Origin: Paenibacillus sp. V4I7
GTDB lineage: Bacteria > Bacillota > Bacilli > Paenibacillales > NBRC-103111
Assembly (NCBI RefSeq): GCF_030817275.1
Contig: NZ_JAUSZD010000002.1
Coordinates: 2,976,001 to 3,040,000, forward strand
Direction: 5' to 3'
DNA length: 64,000 nt
Below are positions 8,123-17,060 of the stretch, piece after piece (within the stretch, counting starts at the first letter, position 1; each line of letters begins with the position of its first letter). The translations under genes were made by a program, and so were the position numbers. The notes under the pieces were generated by a model. The model was given only the letters and a program-made list of their open reading frames with translations, made no database searches and had not been told where the DNA came from.

Positions 8123-8251
8123 ATGTCGTTCCTGGTTTTATCATGGTCTGATAAAGTGGTTGATATTAGAGAGCAATACCCACTTATTCCGATAGAAAGG
8201 AGCATCGAGATTGCTGAGCAATTAAATAAAGGTGGCGCAGTAAAGGGATAG
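8123..8251 (+). pseudogene. TnsA endonuclease fragment (Tn7-like)
   Basis: A 42-codon frame reads FLVLSWSDKVVDIREQYPL followed by IPIERSIEIAEQLN. This is the diagnostic core of the TnsA endonuclease N-terminal domain: a variable start, then WSD-VVDIREQ-PL, then the ETI-IAE-LG-type stretch. Nothing else of tnsA, tnsB or tnsC is nearby, and the frame starts and ends inside the domain. It is a scar of a Tn7-like element. Confidence 0.7.
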
Positions 8252-8265
8252 ATCGAAAGATCGAT

Positions 8266-9132
8266 CTATCGGTAAAGCTTGCGATATGTGCTTGGTGTTT
8301 GACCAACTATTTTTTTGAAAATGGTATTGAACGAATCGATATCACGGTACCCGACTTGCTCTGCAATTACAGTGATTTTGTAATCGGAGTCTCGAAGCAG
8401 TGTACAGCTCCTTTGGACGCGACAATTTTGCAGATAGGAACCGAAGGATTGGCCGGTATGCCGCATGAATATGCGCTGCAAATTTCGACTGCTCCACTGT
8501 GATAATATCGCCAAATCAGAAAGCGTAATTGGCTCGTATAAATGGTTCTCAATGTACTGGAGTACTCTAGAAAAGTCGGCAGCTTCTGTTGTCGGCTTAT
8601 CTACTTCTCCGAACTTCTGTCTGTAAACGGCAACGACTAACTGGGCTAAGAGTGTTTGAAGCATGGTAGTAGAGCCAATACAGGGAGCAGAGACTTCGCG
8701 GTAAAGCTTCATTATGATGTTTTCAAATGAATTATCGCTATCGAAGATAGAGAAATAGGTTGAAGTACCGTCCGCGAGAGAGCTGAGATGTTCCCTGATT
8801 GGAGAATCATGAAGTAGGAGATATAGATGATCCATCATTTGGGTATCAAAGAGACAATTATAGACGATCAATTGATCGCCTGAAGATTTGGGAGAGGACG
8901 GCCGAAATACATGTGACACCCCGACAGGGATCGCAAAGAGTTGACCTTTATGTACAGGAAAAGTTTCATTTTCAATATGGTGGAAGCCCTTTCCCTCAGC
9001 CACATAACAATATTCGATAAAGTCGTGAGTGTGGAAAGGAACACTAAAGTCTTCAACAAAGCGATTTACATGTAGATGTAAGTTACTCTGAACGAAACTT
9101 TCACTTTTAAAAAGTTGAACGGATTTATTCAT
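8266..9132 (-). CDS. AraC-family regulator with N-terminal cupin
   Basis: 288 residues; GAGGAGGAAC ends four bases before the ATG. Residues about 15-95 form the cupin sugar-sensing domain (PFHTHDFIEYCYVAEGKG, then a PVGVSHVF metal-site-like region). Residues about 185-288 hold two helix-turn-helix motifs (PITLSDLAILSQWSSRNLQR and ITVIAEQVGYRDIDSFNTIF), ending GQTPSTYRKLYR as the family does. It is divergent from the GH78 gene with about 190 bases between starts. The usual inference is a sugar-responsive activator of that gene, with rhamnose or a rhamnoside as likely inducer. Confidence 0.9.
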   Translation of the reverse strand: MNKSVQLFKSESFVQSNLHLHVNRFVEDFSVPFHTHDFIEYCYVAEGKGFHHIENETFPVHKGQLFAIPVGVSHVFRPSSPKSSGDQLIVYNCLFDTQMMDHLYLLLHDSPIREHLSSLADGTSTYFSIFDSDNSFENIIMKLYREVSAPCIGSTTMLQTLLAQLVVAVYRQKFGEVDKPTTEAADFSRVLQYIENHLYEPITLSDLAILSQWSSRNLQRIFMRHTGQSFGSYLQNCRVQRSCTLLRDSDYKITVIAEQVGYRDIDSFNTIFKKIVGQTPSTYRKLYR

Positions 9133-9325
9133 TAAAGTTCCTCCTCTTCAACGTCATAGTCATGATTATAAAATAATAAATGGTTTGAGTCTAATGAATG
9201 TTTTTAAGAAATGGCATTATTTCAGGGTAATTATGACCGAATTGCCGGGTATTTCTTACAATCAGATAGATATAATTATGCTAGAGGACACATTTTATAT
9301 ATTGTTGAGAGGAAGGCATTCACAA

Positions 9326-12073
9326 ATGAATATTACGAATATGTTGGTACAATATTTGAAAAATCCTTTAGGAATAGAAACAAAAAATCCATTATTGAGT
9401 TATACACTCGAGTCAGAAGATCAGAATCAGTTTCAAACCGCGTATTGTATTTTGGTATCTTCAACGAAAGAGTTGCTGCATAAAAACATTGGAGACTTGT
9501 GGAATTCCGGAAAAGTATCACATGAAAATAACTACGCCATTGCGTACGGTGGAGCTTTACTTTCATCAAGGCAGGAACTGTTTTGGAAGGTGAAGGTATG
9601 GGATAAGAACGATCTAGAGTCGGAATGGAGCGATATTGCTTCTTGGGAAATGGGGCTTTTAGAACAGAATGATTGGAAAGCACACTGGATTGGACAGGGA
9701 GATACGGCAGATTGCAACAAATCAGCAGCACCACAAGTAGCCAGAGATTTTCAGGTATCCGATGTGAAAAATGTTGTCAAAGCTCGTGCTTATGTGAGTG
9801 GATTGGGCTTATTTCAGGCAAGCATGAATGGCGTGCAATTAGATGATACTTTTTTTAATCCAGGTGAGAGCGATTATTCCAAAACCGTCTACTATGTCAC
9901 GTATGATATAACCCAGCAGTTGAAGAGTGACACGAATGCGTTCGGTATCCTAATTGGGAATGGGCAGTATGTTAATTTTAGAGTTAACCCTACGATGATG
10001 CTGGATGAAACAACCGAGGCTCCTGAACATCGTTACCAAAAAAATGATTCAAAATACGTCAGACAAGGACTTTACGGTGAAAAGAAAGTCATCGCTCAGA
10101 TCGAAGTTATCTATGAGGATGGAAGTGTAGAAATAGTTGCAGCGACAGATGATGCTTGGCAATTAACAGACAGTCCCATCACCTTTAACAACTGGTATGG
10201 CGGCGAAGATTATGATGCAAGAGCGGAGATACGCGGTTGGAACGAGCCTCTTGCTGATCGCACAGGCTGGCAGCAGGCTGTCATCATGGAACAACCGCTG
10301 GGAAGCTTGAAAGCTAGAGAATTTATTCCTGTTCGGATCATAGAGAAATTATCAGCAGCTTCTGTCACAAGACTGGAGAATGGGAATTTGCTCGTGGATA
10401 TGGGCATCAATGTTGCGGGATTCCCCGAAATCATGCTCCCTGGCATGACAGAGGCAGACAGAGGAACTGTCATTGAGATGTATCCTGCAGAGATCTTGAA
10501 TGATGAAAAAACGTCCGTCGATCAGTCCTCCTGCACACAGAGCTGGAGTCAGAAATATCATTGCAGTATTAAGAATAGTTATACGGTAAAAGGAGATGGA
10601 GATGAGAGATGGCATCCTTCATTTTGCTATCAGGGATTCCGGTATGTCGAGGTTTCCGGCTTTATGTGGGATGCAACAGTCGATCAATTTTATTGCTGCA
10701 TATTACGTGTTGCGAATGAGAAAACAGGGATGTTTGAAACCTCGAATCCGGTATTGAATCAAATTGATGAGATCACCAATCGTGCCATTGAAAGCAATAT
10801 GTTTTTCTCATTTACGGACTGCCCGCAGATTGAGAAAATAGGTTGGCTAGAAACCACGCATTTGATGTTTCGGTCCATGTCAGCGGGATATGATATCCGT
10901 TCATGGATCCCAAAAATCGTCCAAGATATGATTGATGCTCAGACCAACAAAACAGATAACGTGAATGGGGATACCGAAGAGCTTGGCTATATGCCTGCCA
11001 TTGCACCTGAATATTTTCGAATCGACGGTTTGAATCGTGACCCGAACTGGGGTGGGGCCTGTATCTTGACACCTTGGGAATATTATCAGATCTATGGCGA
11101 TTGTTCCATATTACAAAAGGCTTACCAGACGATGAATAAATATATCATGTATTTAGAAACTCAAACCCAGAACGGCCTGTTAGCGGGCTACGCCCAAATG
11201 GGGGACTGGGGGCAGTTACATGAAAACACCCCAGTAACACTGGTAGAAAATTGCGCTTACTATTACTTACTGAGCACGATGGCTAAGATTGCAGCATTGA
11301 CAGGGCATTTCGGGGATGTAATGAATTTCGCCGCTAAGGCTGAAAAAGTAAAGGAGCAGTTTCATCTGCATGCGGAGTGCTACCAACCGGAAAGCCGCAT
11401 TTATGGTAATGGTAGTCAAGCAAGCTATGGATGTGTTCTATTCAGCGGCATCATTTTAGAAGAAAATAATGAGATTGCGGTTAATCGACTTGTAGAAGCC
11501 GTCCAAATCCGTGATTATCACCTTTCGTCAGGCGAAGTGGGCTTAAAGCAAGTGTTTGCTTCGCTTGGGAAGTATGGGAAAAACGATATTGTGTATAAAA
11601 TGGTTATGAATGATACTCAGCCAAGCTATAAGTTCTTTGTTGATAATCACTTAACTACATTGCCTGAATACTGGAACTATGAGGAATTATGGATGGGTAT
11701 GGTAAGATCAAGAAATCATGCCATGATGGGGCATGTAAAAGAGTGGCTTACCTCCAATGTATTAGGAATACGAATGGCAGAACCAGGGTATCGAAAGATT
11801 ATAATTGAACCAACTTTGACACAGACAGTTGAAAAGGTTAAAGGATGCGTATTAAGTCAATACGGTTTGATAAGTGCGGAGTATTGCCGGAATGGTGAGG
11901 AAATAGGTTTGGAAGTAAAGATACCGGTTGGAGTTGCCGCCGATATTGGTTTGCCAATCGTAGGTTCTGGAGAGTTAACTACGAATTGTAGCGAGTATCG
12001 TATTCAGAGAAGGGGGCAGACGTATTGGATTCAGTCTGTAGGGTCGGGCAATTACACATTTACATTAAAATAG
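9326..12073 (+). CDS. GH78 alpha-L-rhamnosidase
   Basis: The frame opens at 9185, but AGAGGAAGG just before ATG 9326 gives the start, 915 residues. Domain order fits GH78: N-terminal beta-sandwich (LFWKVKVWDKNDLESEWSD), the Bac_rhamnosid_N region (ARAYVSGLGLFQASMNGVQL), a second beta domain, then the (alpha/alpha)6 barrel. The catalytic block DCPQIEKIGW (Asp498, Glu503, with Glu509 after) has the DCPQ.E..GW pattern, although the second half differs from the common GWTGD. A C-terminal beta domain follows. No signal peptide: the enzyme should act on imported rhamnosides in the cytoplasm. Regulation is probably by the divergent AraC protein. Confidence 0.88.
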   Translation: MNITNMLVQYLKNPLGIETKNPLLSYTLESEDQNQFQTAYCILVSSTKELLHKNIGDLWNSGKVSHENNYAIAYGGALLSSRQELFWKVKVWDKNDLESEWSDIASWEMGLLEQNDWKAHWIGQGDTADCNKSAAPQVARDFQVSDVKNVVKARAYVSGLGLFQASMNGVQLDDTFFNPGESDYSKTVYYVTYDITQQLKSDTNAFGILIGNGQYVNFRVNPTMMLDETTEAPEHRYQKNDSKYVRQGLYGEKKVIAQIEVIYEDGSVEIVAATDDAWQLTDSPITFNNWYGGEDYDARAEIRGWNEPLADRTGWQQAVIMEQPLGSLKAREFIPVRIIEKLSAASVTRLENGNLLVDMGINVAGFPEIMLPGMTEADRGTVIEMYPAEILNDEKTSVDQSSCTQSWSQKYHCSIKNSYTVKGDGDERWHPSFCYQGFRYVEVSGFMWDATVDQFYCCILRVANEKTGMFETSNPVLNQIDEITNRAIESNMFFSFTDCPQIEKIGWLETTHLMFRSMSAGYDIRSWIPKIVQDMIDAQTNKTDNVNGDTEELGYMPAIAPEYFRIDGLNRDPNWGGACILTPWEYYQIYGDCSILQKAYQTMNKYIMYLETQTQNGLLAGYAQMGDWGQLHENTPVTLVENCAYYYLLSTMAKIAALTGHFGDVMNFAAKAEKVKEQFHLHAECYQPESRIYGNGSQASYGCVLFSGIILEENNEIAVNRLVEAVQIRDYHLSSGEVGLKQVFASLGKYGKNDIVYKMVMNDTQPSYKFFVDNHLTTLPEYWNYEELWMGMVRSRNHAMMGHVKEWLTSNVLGIRMAEPGYRKIIIEPTLTQTVEKVKGCVLSQYGLISAEYCRNGEEIGLEVKIPVGVAADIGLPIVGSGELTTNCSEYRIQRRGQTYWIQSVGSGNYTFTLK

Positions 12074-12093
12074 AAGTAAGCTAAGCAGAAATG

Positions 12094-12115
12094 CCTGTTT
12101 TCATTCGAAAACAGG
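12094..12115 (+). terminator. Hairpin after rhamnosidase
   Basis: CCTGTTTTC-ATTC-GAAAACAGG, 21 bases after the GH78 stop. A G run, not a T run, follows, so termination strength is uncertain. Confidence 0.5.
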
Positions 12116-12180
12116 TGGGGGGGCTCCTTACTATATGGGCTACAAATATGTAGTGGTCCGTTAGGGTTCTATGCCCTTAG

Positions 12181-12223
12181 AAAAAAAAGCCATGGAATTC
12201 AATGGAAGCTGAATTTCATGGCT
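12181..12223 (-). terminator. Intrinsic terminator of copper-amine-oxidase-N gene
   Basis: Arms AGCCATGGAATTCA and TGAATTTCATGGCT (12188-12223), followed on the minus strand by eight T. It lies 14 bases beyond the minus-strand stop. Confidence 0.85.
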
Positions 12224-12236
12224 AATTAGAAATCGT

Positions 12237-13319
12237 TTATCTTCTAGCGTTAAAGCCGATAAAAGCTTTTGTGTTGAAATCGAATACGACTGTCAACGGT
12301 CCAAGCAGCTCATCTTGGTCTGTGCTGTAAGTAACCGTCACGAAATTGCCGTTCGCAGCTTGAACGTCTGCGAGCAATTTCTTCTGCTCGTCTGTGGAAG
12401 CCAATACGCCTACCTCATTAGAGGAGACGATTTGAACGGCTGCTTCGTCTTGCTTCGTTGTAATATGGGACGCTTGCTCCTTCACTTGCGCCCATGCCAA
12501 GTTTCGGTATCCCTGCGCTGTCTCAGGCGACATTTTCGGAGTGCCTGTTACAGGCGCTTGAGCCTGAACAACGAGGAGGAACACAGGGCTTTGCGGAGGT
12601 AGGCTTTTCGTTTCAAATGGACCGTAGTAGGCTTTTACTTTCGTGCCGGCTTTCAGGTCCTCCCATTTCACGGATTCGCCTTGAGACGTCATGACGCGAG
12701 TTTCTTTACCGCCGTTAAGTACCAAATTGTCGCCTAATTGAACTTGCCAGCCATCATCCGTATGTTTTACTTCTTTGATTGTATCTTCTTTGACTGAGCG
12801 GTCTGCGTGAACGTTAATGCTTACAGCTTGCGCTTGGCCCGGATAGCTCATCGCCATTGCTGGTCCGAACTCGGCGTCGATTTGAGTACCGGCTTTAAGA
12901 TCGGCTGCAGTTAGCGTTTTACCGTCTAGGCTCTTGATGGCAGTCGATTTGTCTACGGTTAAAATGACCCATGTGCTGCCAAGCAGCTCGATGCGGGTAT
13001 TACCGTCTTCCTTAGCCTGTACGCTTACGATCACACCGGATGCAGGCATCAGGTCAGCCGCTTCGTCCAGCTCGATCTCTTTGTTCGCTTCATCGTAATT
13101 TACCGTATATCCAAGCTGAGTCGCAGCGTCGCGTACTGGGAGGTACGCTTTTCCATCGATGTAGACAGGCGTTAGCTTGCTGTCTTGTCCATTAACAAGA
13201 ATCTTTACGTCTTTTTGTAAGTAACCTGTAACCTTTTCTAGCAAATCCTCAGCTCCGACTGCAGCTGTTGTGCCGAGTATCCCAGCCAAAGTTAATATTA
13301 CAGTTAGTTTCTTCTTCAT
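12237..13319 (-). CDS. Secreted copper-amine-oxidase-N domain protein
   Basis: The start is ATG 13319, with GGAAGGAGC upstream, giving 360 residues; the longer frame lacks a binding site. Residues 1-22 are a Sec signal peptide (MKKKLTVILTLAGILG, cleavage near AVGA-ED). Residues about 28-80 are a copper amine oxidase N-terminal-like domain (VKILVNGQ, TPVYIDGKAYLPVRDAATQL, GYTVNYDE), a non-catalytic module very common on Paenibacillus surface proteins. Two similar beta repeats follow, each with a GTQIDAEFGPAMAMSYP or GTKVKAYYGPFETKSLPP type motif, and a C-terminal alpha/beta segment. Likely a cell-wall or stress protein; no enzyme motif is seen. A strong terminator follows. Confidence 0.85.
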   Translation of the reverse strand: MKKKLTVILTLAGILGTTAAVGAEDLLEKVTGYLQKDVKILVNGQDSKLTPVYIDGKAYLPVRDAATQLGYTVNYDEANKEIELDEAADLMPASGVIVSVQAKEDGNTRIELLGSTWVILTVDKSTAIKSLDGKTLTAADLKAGTQIDAEFGPAMAMSYPGQAQAVSINVHADRSVKEDTIKEVKHTDDGWQVQLGDNLVLNGGKETRVMTSQGESVKWEDLKAGTKVKAYYGPFETKSLPPQSPVFLLVVQAQAPVTGTPKMSPETAQGYRNLAWAQVKEQASHITTKQDEAAVQIVSSNEVGVLASTDEQKKLLADVQAANGNFVTVTYSTDQDELLGPLTVVFDFNTKAFIGFNARR

Positions 13320-13924
13320 ATCATAAAGCTCCTTCCGATGTTTGAAATTTAGCGTCAATCATGTTGACAATCCATCAGACGGAGATCGGTTCGAATAGGT
13401 TGCAGTTGTCCAAAATTATGTTGTAATATTTACTCACTCTGGAGCTGTAAGGCTGCACATCTCCATTTTCCATCCCCATGATCTCGCCTGGCCACTCAAT
13501 CATTAGTTTGATAGGCTGATCAGCCTGTAAACGGGATTTCCGAAAAGGTCGGTAATCTGAATTTCTTGAACTCGAGACGAACGAATTCGCGTTGCGGTGG
13601 TTGAAGATCCCGTTGGGCTATGGAAGCAATATGATCGTCAAGTACCAGTACTGGATGTATGCAGGGATGCTTCCGCTTCTGATTTATTAGTTGTTACTAA
13701 TCCGTGTGTGACGGCGATTCGAGACGGAAGAATTCTCATGATTTTATTGGCGATGGCGATTCTTTCCTCGGAAGAACGCATCGCGAGCTGCTTTCATTAA
13801 TAAATCAGTTAACCACAGTAAAATTGAACTATTAGTTGAAAATAGACATAATAATTATAAGTAAATATTACTATTGTTTCTATATATGTATTGGGGTAAA
13901 TTGATAAAATAAGAATGAATCATA
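13320..13924. other. Intergenic with a possible glycosidase scrap
   Basis: No intact gene. A minus-strand frame at 13375-13503 reads MIEWPGEIMGMENGDVQPYS and resembles a GH2-type C-terminal beta domain (xGExxGxxNGD pattern). A neighbouring frame (about 13505-13575) reads VQEIQITDLFGNPVYRLISL. Both are too short to name securely. The plus-strand frame at 13597-13800 has no binding site. Confidence 0.35.
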
Positions 13925-14043
13925 CTACGCTTAATTCTTTAGATTAAAGAAGCGGGGGAACCAAGTTTTCTGGGGTGAGTACACTTTGTAAGTGTTAGGG
14001 TTAACTTTCAACCCGAATCCGTCAGCTAACTTCGTCAGCGTAG
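13925..14043 (+). promoter_or_regulatory. c-di-AMP riboswitch (ydaO/yuaA)
   Basis: All conserved blocks are present in order: closing stem CTACGCT (13925-13931) with AGCGTAG (14037-14043), AGCGGGGGAACCAA, GGGGTGA, TTAGGGTTAA and CAACCCGAATCCGTCAGCTA. This matches the ydaO-class consensus closely. These riboswitches bind cyclic di-AMP and turn downstream genes off, typically cell-wall hydrolases or osmolyte/potassium transporters. Here the only downstream coding signal is a broken Spo0E-like frame, so the original target is lost or is that gene. Confidence 0.92.
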
Positions 14044-14102
14044 AAAGAAAATGAAAGAAACATTAAATGGGTTCTTTATTTTTAGGGCTCTATTCCCTCG
14101 CT

Positions 14103-14130
14103 TCCTTTTTTCGTTCAAGAGAAAAAAGGA
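14103..14130 (+). promoter_or_regulatory. Hairpin masking a ribosome binding site
   Basis: TCCTTTTTTC (14103-14112) is the exact complement of GAAAAAAGGA (14121-14130), with an eight-base loop. The right arm overlaps AAAGGAGG, the binding site for ATG 14141. It sits 60 bases past the riboswitch, so it could be its translational expression platform. Confidence 0.6.
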
Positions 14131-14140
14131 GGAATTAAAC

Positions 14141-14330
14141 ATGCTTTCGAAAAGATCAAACATTACAACGTCAAGAAGAGATTCTTCACTTAAAGCGACG
14201 GCTGGAGGAGTTCGACATTCAATTTTCCAATTTGGTGTATCGGCCATCAGGCTTCGAAACACAGACTTTATTGGAAATAAGCAAAACGGTCGGACAAAAC
14301 AATGACTAAACCAACTAAGTTTGGAAAGGG
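14141..14330 (+). pseudogene. Spo0E-like aspartyl-phosphatase, frameshifted
   Basis: ATG 14141 follows AAAGGAGGAATTAAAC. After four codons the sense frame shifts at an AAAA run (14150-14153) to one reading DQTLQRQEEILHLKRRLEEF, then LVYRPSGFETQTLLEISK. A second AAAA run (about 14282) shifts again to RSDKTMTKPTKFGKG. Joined, it has the Spo0E-family layout: a short two-helix protein with an SxxxD motif (S-K-R-S-D) near the end of helix two. Spo0E proteins dephosphorylate Spo0A-P. The identification is by pattern only. An open frame just downstream (about 14308-14479) has no start codon. Confidence 0.4.
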
Positions 14331-14587
14331 AATTAGCGGTTCAACAATTACTAGCCAATCGCATCGGTATTTCCAAAAAAAAATTGAAGGAACATCACAA
14401 ATTTATCGTAACAATGGCTCATATTTTTGGTTGTCCGTATCCTTGCCTCAGAGAGTACATTAGAAGCAGTATTATATGAGCTTCGTTGAAGGATAAAGCT
14501 ATTTTTCGGTTTAATTCTACATTAAGCCCATCATAACCAACTTTTTGATCGTATGTTATGGAAGTCCTTCACATTTACTTCTTAATT

Positions 14588-14680
14588 CAACTAACAGAAA
14601 ATGATACTTGAAATACGGCAAGCAGCTAAGGTAGCCTGCTTTTTTCATTGAACTAAAGGATAGGTTAATATTATGATCGG
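14588..14680. repeat. Family-1 element
   Basis: Hairpin 1 CAACTAACAGAAAATGATAC, centre AAGCAGCTAAGGTAGCCTGC plus T run, hairpin 3 TTGAACTAAAGGATAGGTTA. Between the Spo0E-like remnant and the GNAT gene. Confidence 0.65.
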
Positions 14681-14743
14681 CCTTGCAGAGAAAAATGGTG
14701 GCTTATATAATTAAAATATGTTTAGGGGGGGATGTTTAATAGT

Positions 14744-15328
14744 ATGAATCTTCCAATACAGGGAAGTAGACTTCTTTTACGCGATCTCACGGAGCAAGAC
14801 ATAGAGCGTATATATTATTGGGATTATTTAGCTGAAGATCGAGAACATTTAAATTGGAATGGTCCCTATAAGCCGTTGGAACCTCTAACACTTGAGGACT
14901 ACTACGAGAAGTATAAACGCGATCTTGGTATTACCCAAACTGGAGAGCCCCGCTATCGATTAGTCATTGAGATTGATGGAGAATTAAAAGGAATAACGGG
15001 GCGTTATTGGGTTGATGAGAGCACCAATTGGTTCGAAATAGGAATTGCGATATTTGATTCTCGATATTGGTCCGGTGGTTACGGAACGGAAGTTTTTCAA
15101 ATGTGGATCGACTACCTTTTTACTCAATTAAAGACGGTAAGATTAGGAATTGGCACTTGGTCAGGGAATGAACGGATGATTCGCTTAGCTGCAAAATGCG
15201 GCATGATTGAAGAAGCTCGTGTTCGAAAGGCGCGTATAGTTCGGGGGGAATATTACGATGCAATTAAAATGGGTATTCTTCGTGAGGAATGGGAACATCG
15301 AAAGCATTCATTGGACACTATAATTTGA
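14744..15328 (+). CDS. GNAT-family N-acetyltransferase (RimJ/RimL type)
   Basis: About 194 residues. Two ATGs are possible (14732 and 14744); the G run at 14725-14731 is too close to the first, so 14744 is preferred. One GNAT domain: N-terminal strand GSRLLLRDLTEQDIERIY, central beta strands (RYRLVIEIDGELKGITG, NWFEIGIAIFDSRYW), the acetyl-CoA loop SGGYGTEVFQMW and the C-terminal helix ERMIRLAAKCGMIEEARVRK. Such enzymes acetylate protein N-termini or small amines; the substrate is not readable. Flanked by family-1 elements on both sides; monocistronic. Confidence 0.85.
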   Translation: MNLPIQGSRLLLRDLTEQDIERIYYWDYLAEDREHLNWNGPYKPLEPLTLEDYYEKYKRDLGITQTGEPRYRLVIEIDGELKGITGRYWVDESTNWFEIGIAIFDSRYWSGGYGTEVFQMWIDYLFTQLKTVRLGIGTWSGNERMIRLAAKCGMIEEARVRKARIVRGEYYDAIKMGILREEWEHRKHSLDTII

Positions 15329-15344
15329 AAACAGGCACCATTTA

Positions 15345-15428
15345 TTAAACTAACGAGGAACGATAGTGAAGGAGCTTGCCTGGCGGCAGCTCTTTTTTTT
15401 TGTCCATTCAAGTAACGGGCAAGTTATG
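15345..15428. repeat. Family-1 element, complete
   Basis: Hairpin 1 AAACTAACGAGGAACGATAG, centre GAGCTTGCCTGGCGGCAGCTC with T run, hairpin 3 CAAGTAACGGGCAAGTTATG. It begins 16 bases after the GNAT stop and acts plausibly as its terminator. The remaining 213 bases to the S41 start hold nothing else. Confidence 0.75.
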
Positions 15429-15641
15429 CGTGGCGATATTACCTTTTGGTCTATCAGGCTGTATCTGTTATATAAAATTTCTTATCTGTTTCATTGCACA
15501 TTATCAATAAAAGCGTAGTATTTAGGGAGATTTTTCAAAACTGTTATATACATTATATTTTTCTGTATTATATAATAAAAAAGGTAGATATTGGCGTTAA
15601 TAGTACTTCATAAACTGCCGCTGCGGAAAGGAAGATGCGGG

Positions 15642-16634
15642 TTGACTACAATTAAACTGGATGATGGTTTTATTAATAATACTGTTGAATCTCTTGCAGT
15701 CCTGTTGCTTGATTATTATGTTTTCCCAAACACTGCTGAAATCACGAAGACGGTTCTGCTTGAAAAGCTTTCTGAAGGTGACTTTTACAAGGTGGAGAGC
15801 GGCTTAGCCTTATCGCAGAAGATTACGGGTTATATGCAAAAAATAAGTAATGACAAACATTTGGGTCTTCACTTTAGTGAACTTCCGTTACCTCTTCAAT
15901 TGCACGAATCAATCGCTAATGATGACATCAAATTACGCCAAAAACTTAATAACTACGGCTTCGAAAGGGTAGAGAGATTACCAGGTAATATAGGTTATCT
16001 CGTTATTAATGAATTCGTTTATCCAGAGCTTGCAGGTGAAACGGCAGCACACGCTATGAGTTTTTTAGCGAATACAGACGGGTTAATCATTGATCTCCGA
16101 AATAATAACGGCGGCTCTTCATTTATGGTGACGTTAATCGCCAGTTATTTGTTGGATGGTTCCCCACCAGTGCATTTAAATGATCTTTATTGGCGATTTT
16201 ACGATGCCACACAATCATTTTGGAGTTTGCCCTTTGTGCCAGGGAAAAGATTCGGCTCGAGTAAGCCTGTTTATCTTCTGACCAGTCAAAAAACAGGGTC
16301 CGGCGCTGAAGAATTCGCCTATAGTCTACAAGCAATTAAAAGAGTTAAGATTGTTGGCGAAAAGACTGGCGGAAAAGCAAATCCAGGCAGTATCCATCGC
16401 ATAAATGACCATTTTCAGGTCTTTATCCCCAATGGACGTGCGATTAACCCGATAACCAAAGATAACTGGGAGGGCATAGGAGTTTTACCGGATATCGAGA
16501 GCAACAGTGATGAAGCTTATGAGAAGGCATATCAATTGCTCCTCCAACATATATTGCAACACTTTAGCGAGAATTCGGAACCTGGACGAGAGCAGTTAAT
16601 GGCCGATATCAAAAAAATATTGAACCTTAGATAG
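15642..16634 (+). CDS. S41-family peptidase (IRBP/tail-protease type)
   Basis: GGAAAGGAAG ahead of TTG 15642 gives 330 residues; a second TTG at 15591 is possible. An N-terminal helical region (NTVESLAVLLLDYYVFPNTA) is followed by the S41 catalytic domain: GYLVINEFVYPE, the oxyanion strand DGLIIDLRNNNGGSS, the nucleophile TSQKTGSGAEEFAYSL (Ser of G-S-G) and VGEKTGGKANPG. The layout matches the interphotoreceptor-retinoid-binding-protein-like subfamily rather than CtpA, as no PDZ domain is present. No signal peptide, so cytoplasmic. Substrate unknown. Family-1 elements stand on both sides. Confidence 0.82.
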   Translation: MTTIKLDDGFINNTVESLAVLLLDYYVFPNTAEITKTVLLEKLSEGDFYKVESGLALSQKITGYMQKISNDKHLGLHFSELPLPLQLHESIANDDIKLRQKLNNYGFERVERLPGNIGYLVINEFVYPELAGETAAHAMSFLANTDGLIIDLRNNNGGSSFMVTLIASYLLDGSPPVHLNDLYWRFYDATQSFWSLPFVPGKRFGSSKPVYLLTSQKTGSGAEEFAYSLQAIKRVKIVGEKTGGKANPGSIHRINDHFQVFIPNGRAINPITKDNWEGIGVLPDIESNSDEAYEKAYQLLLQHILQHFSENSEPGREQLMADIKKILNLR

Positions 16635-16710
16635 GTTAAAGCCCTGCTATTAAAGATCAAGAATAGTTGGTGGATAGCACCCTGATACACAGGTTTTTGT
16701 CCAGTTCATT

Positions 16711-16790
16711 GCGTTAACGGTGAACGATAGTTCAAGTTCAATAGATAATACTAAGAACGGCAGTCATTATAAGTCGTGCCTTTTGAATTA
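16711..16790. repeat. Family-1 element
   Basis: Hairpin 1 GCGTTAACGGTGAACGATAG, weak centre ACGGCA..TCGTGCC. Third hairpin not clear. Confidence 0.55.
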
Positions 16791-16802
16791 TATGTATATA
16801 AT

Positions 16803-16985
16803 TGATTAACCTACCGAGAAACGAGAGTTAAGTAATTGTAACAAAATTGAAATCTTATATTCATGCATCATTAATGAATCAAGCCTATAATAAAACTTAA
16901 CCCCCTTTTAAATATATATACTCAGACCTTCAGCCCATTGCTGTGGGTCTCTTTTTTACTATTCAACTAAAGGGTAAAATTCCGT
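16803..16985. repeat. Family-1 element, expanded
   Basis: Hairpin 1 variant TTAACCTACCGAGAAACGAG (from 16806), a 90-base insertion, centre CAGACC..GGGTCTC with a T run (16923-16957), then hairpin 3 TTCAACTAAAGGGTAAAATT (from 16962). Confidence 0.5.
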
Positions 16986-17060
16986 AATAATAACTATTAG
17001 TTACATGGTAATATAAGGTAAGTGGTAGACTCTAAATTGGTTAGAAAGGGCGGAAATATT

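Noticed and set aside
9211..9483. 90-aa plus-strand frame upstream of GH78
   Set aside because: Overlaps the GH78 start region out of frame, with no binding site.
13597..13800. 67-aa plus-strand frame
   Set aside because: No binding site, no family. Another frame reads VKYQYWMYAGMLPLLIY briefly, too short to assign.
14051..14305. 84-aa frame behind the riboswitch
   Set aside because: Its second part is out of frame with the Spo0E-like reading; only the ATG at 14141 has a binding site.
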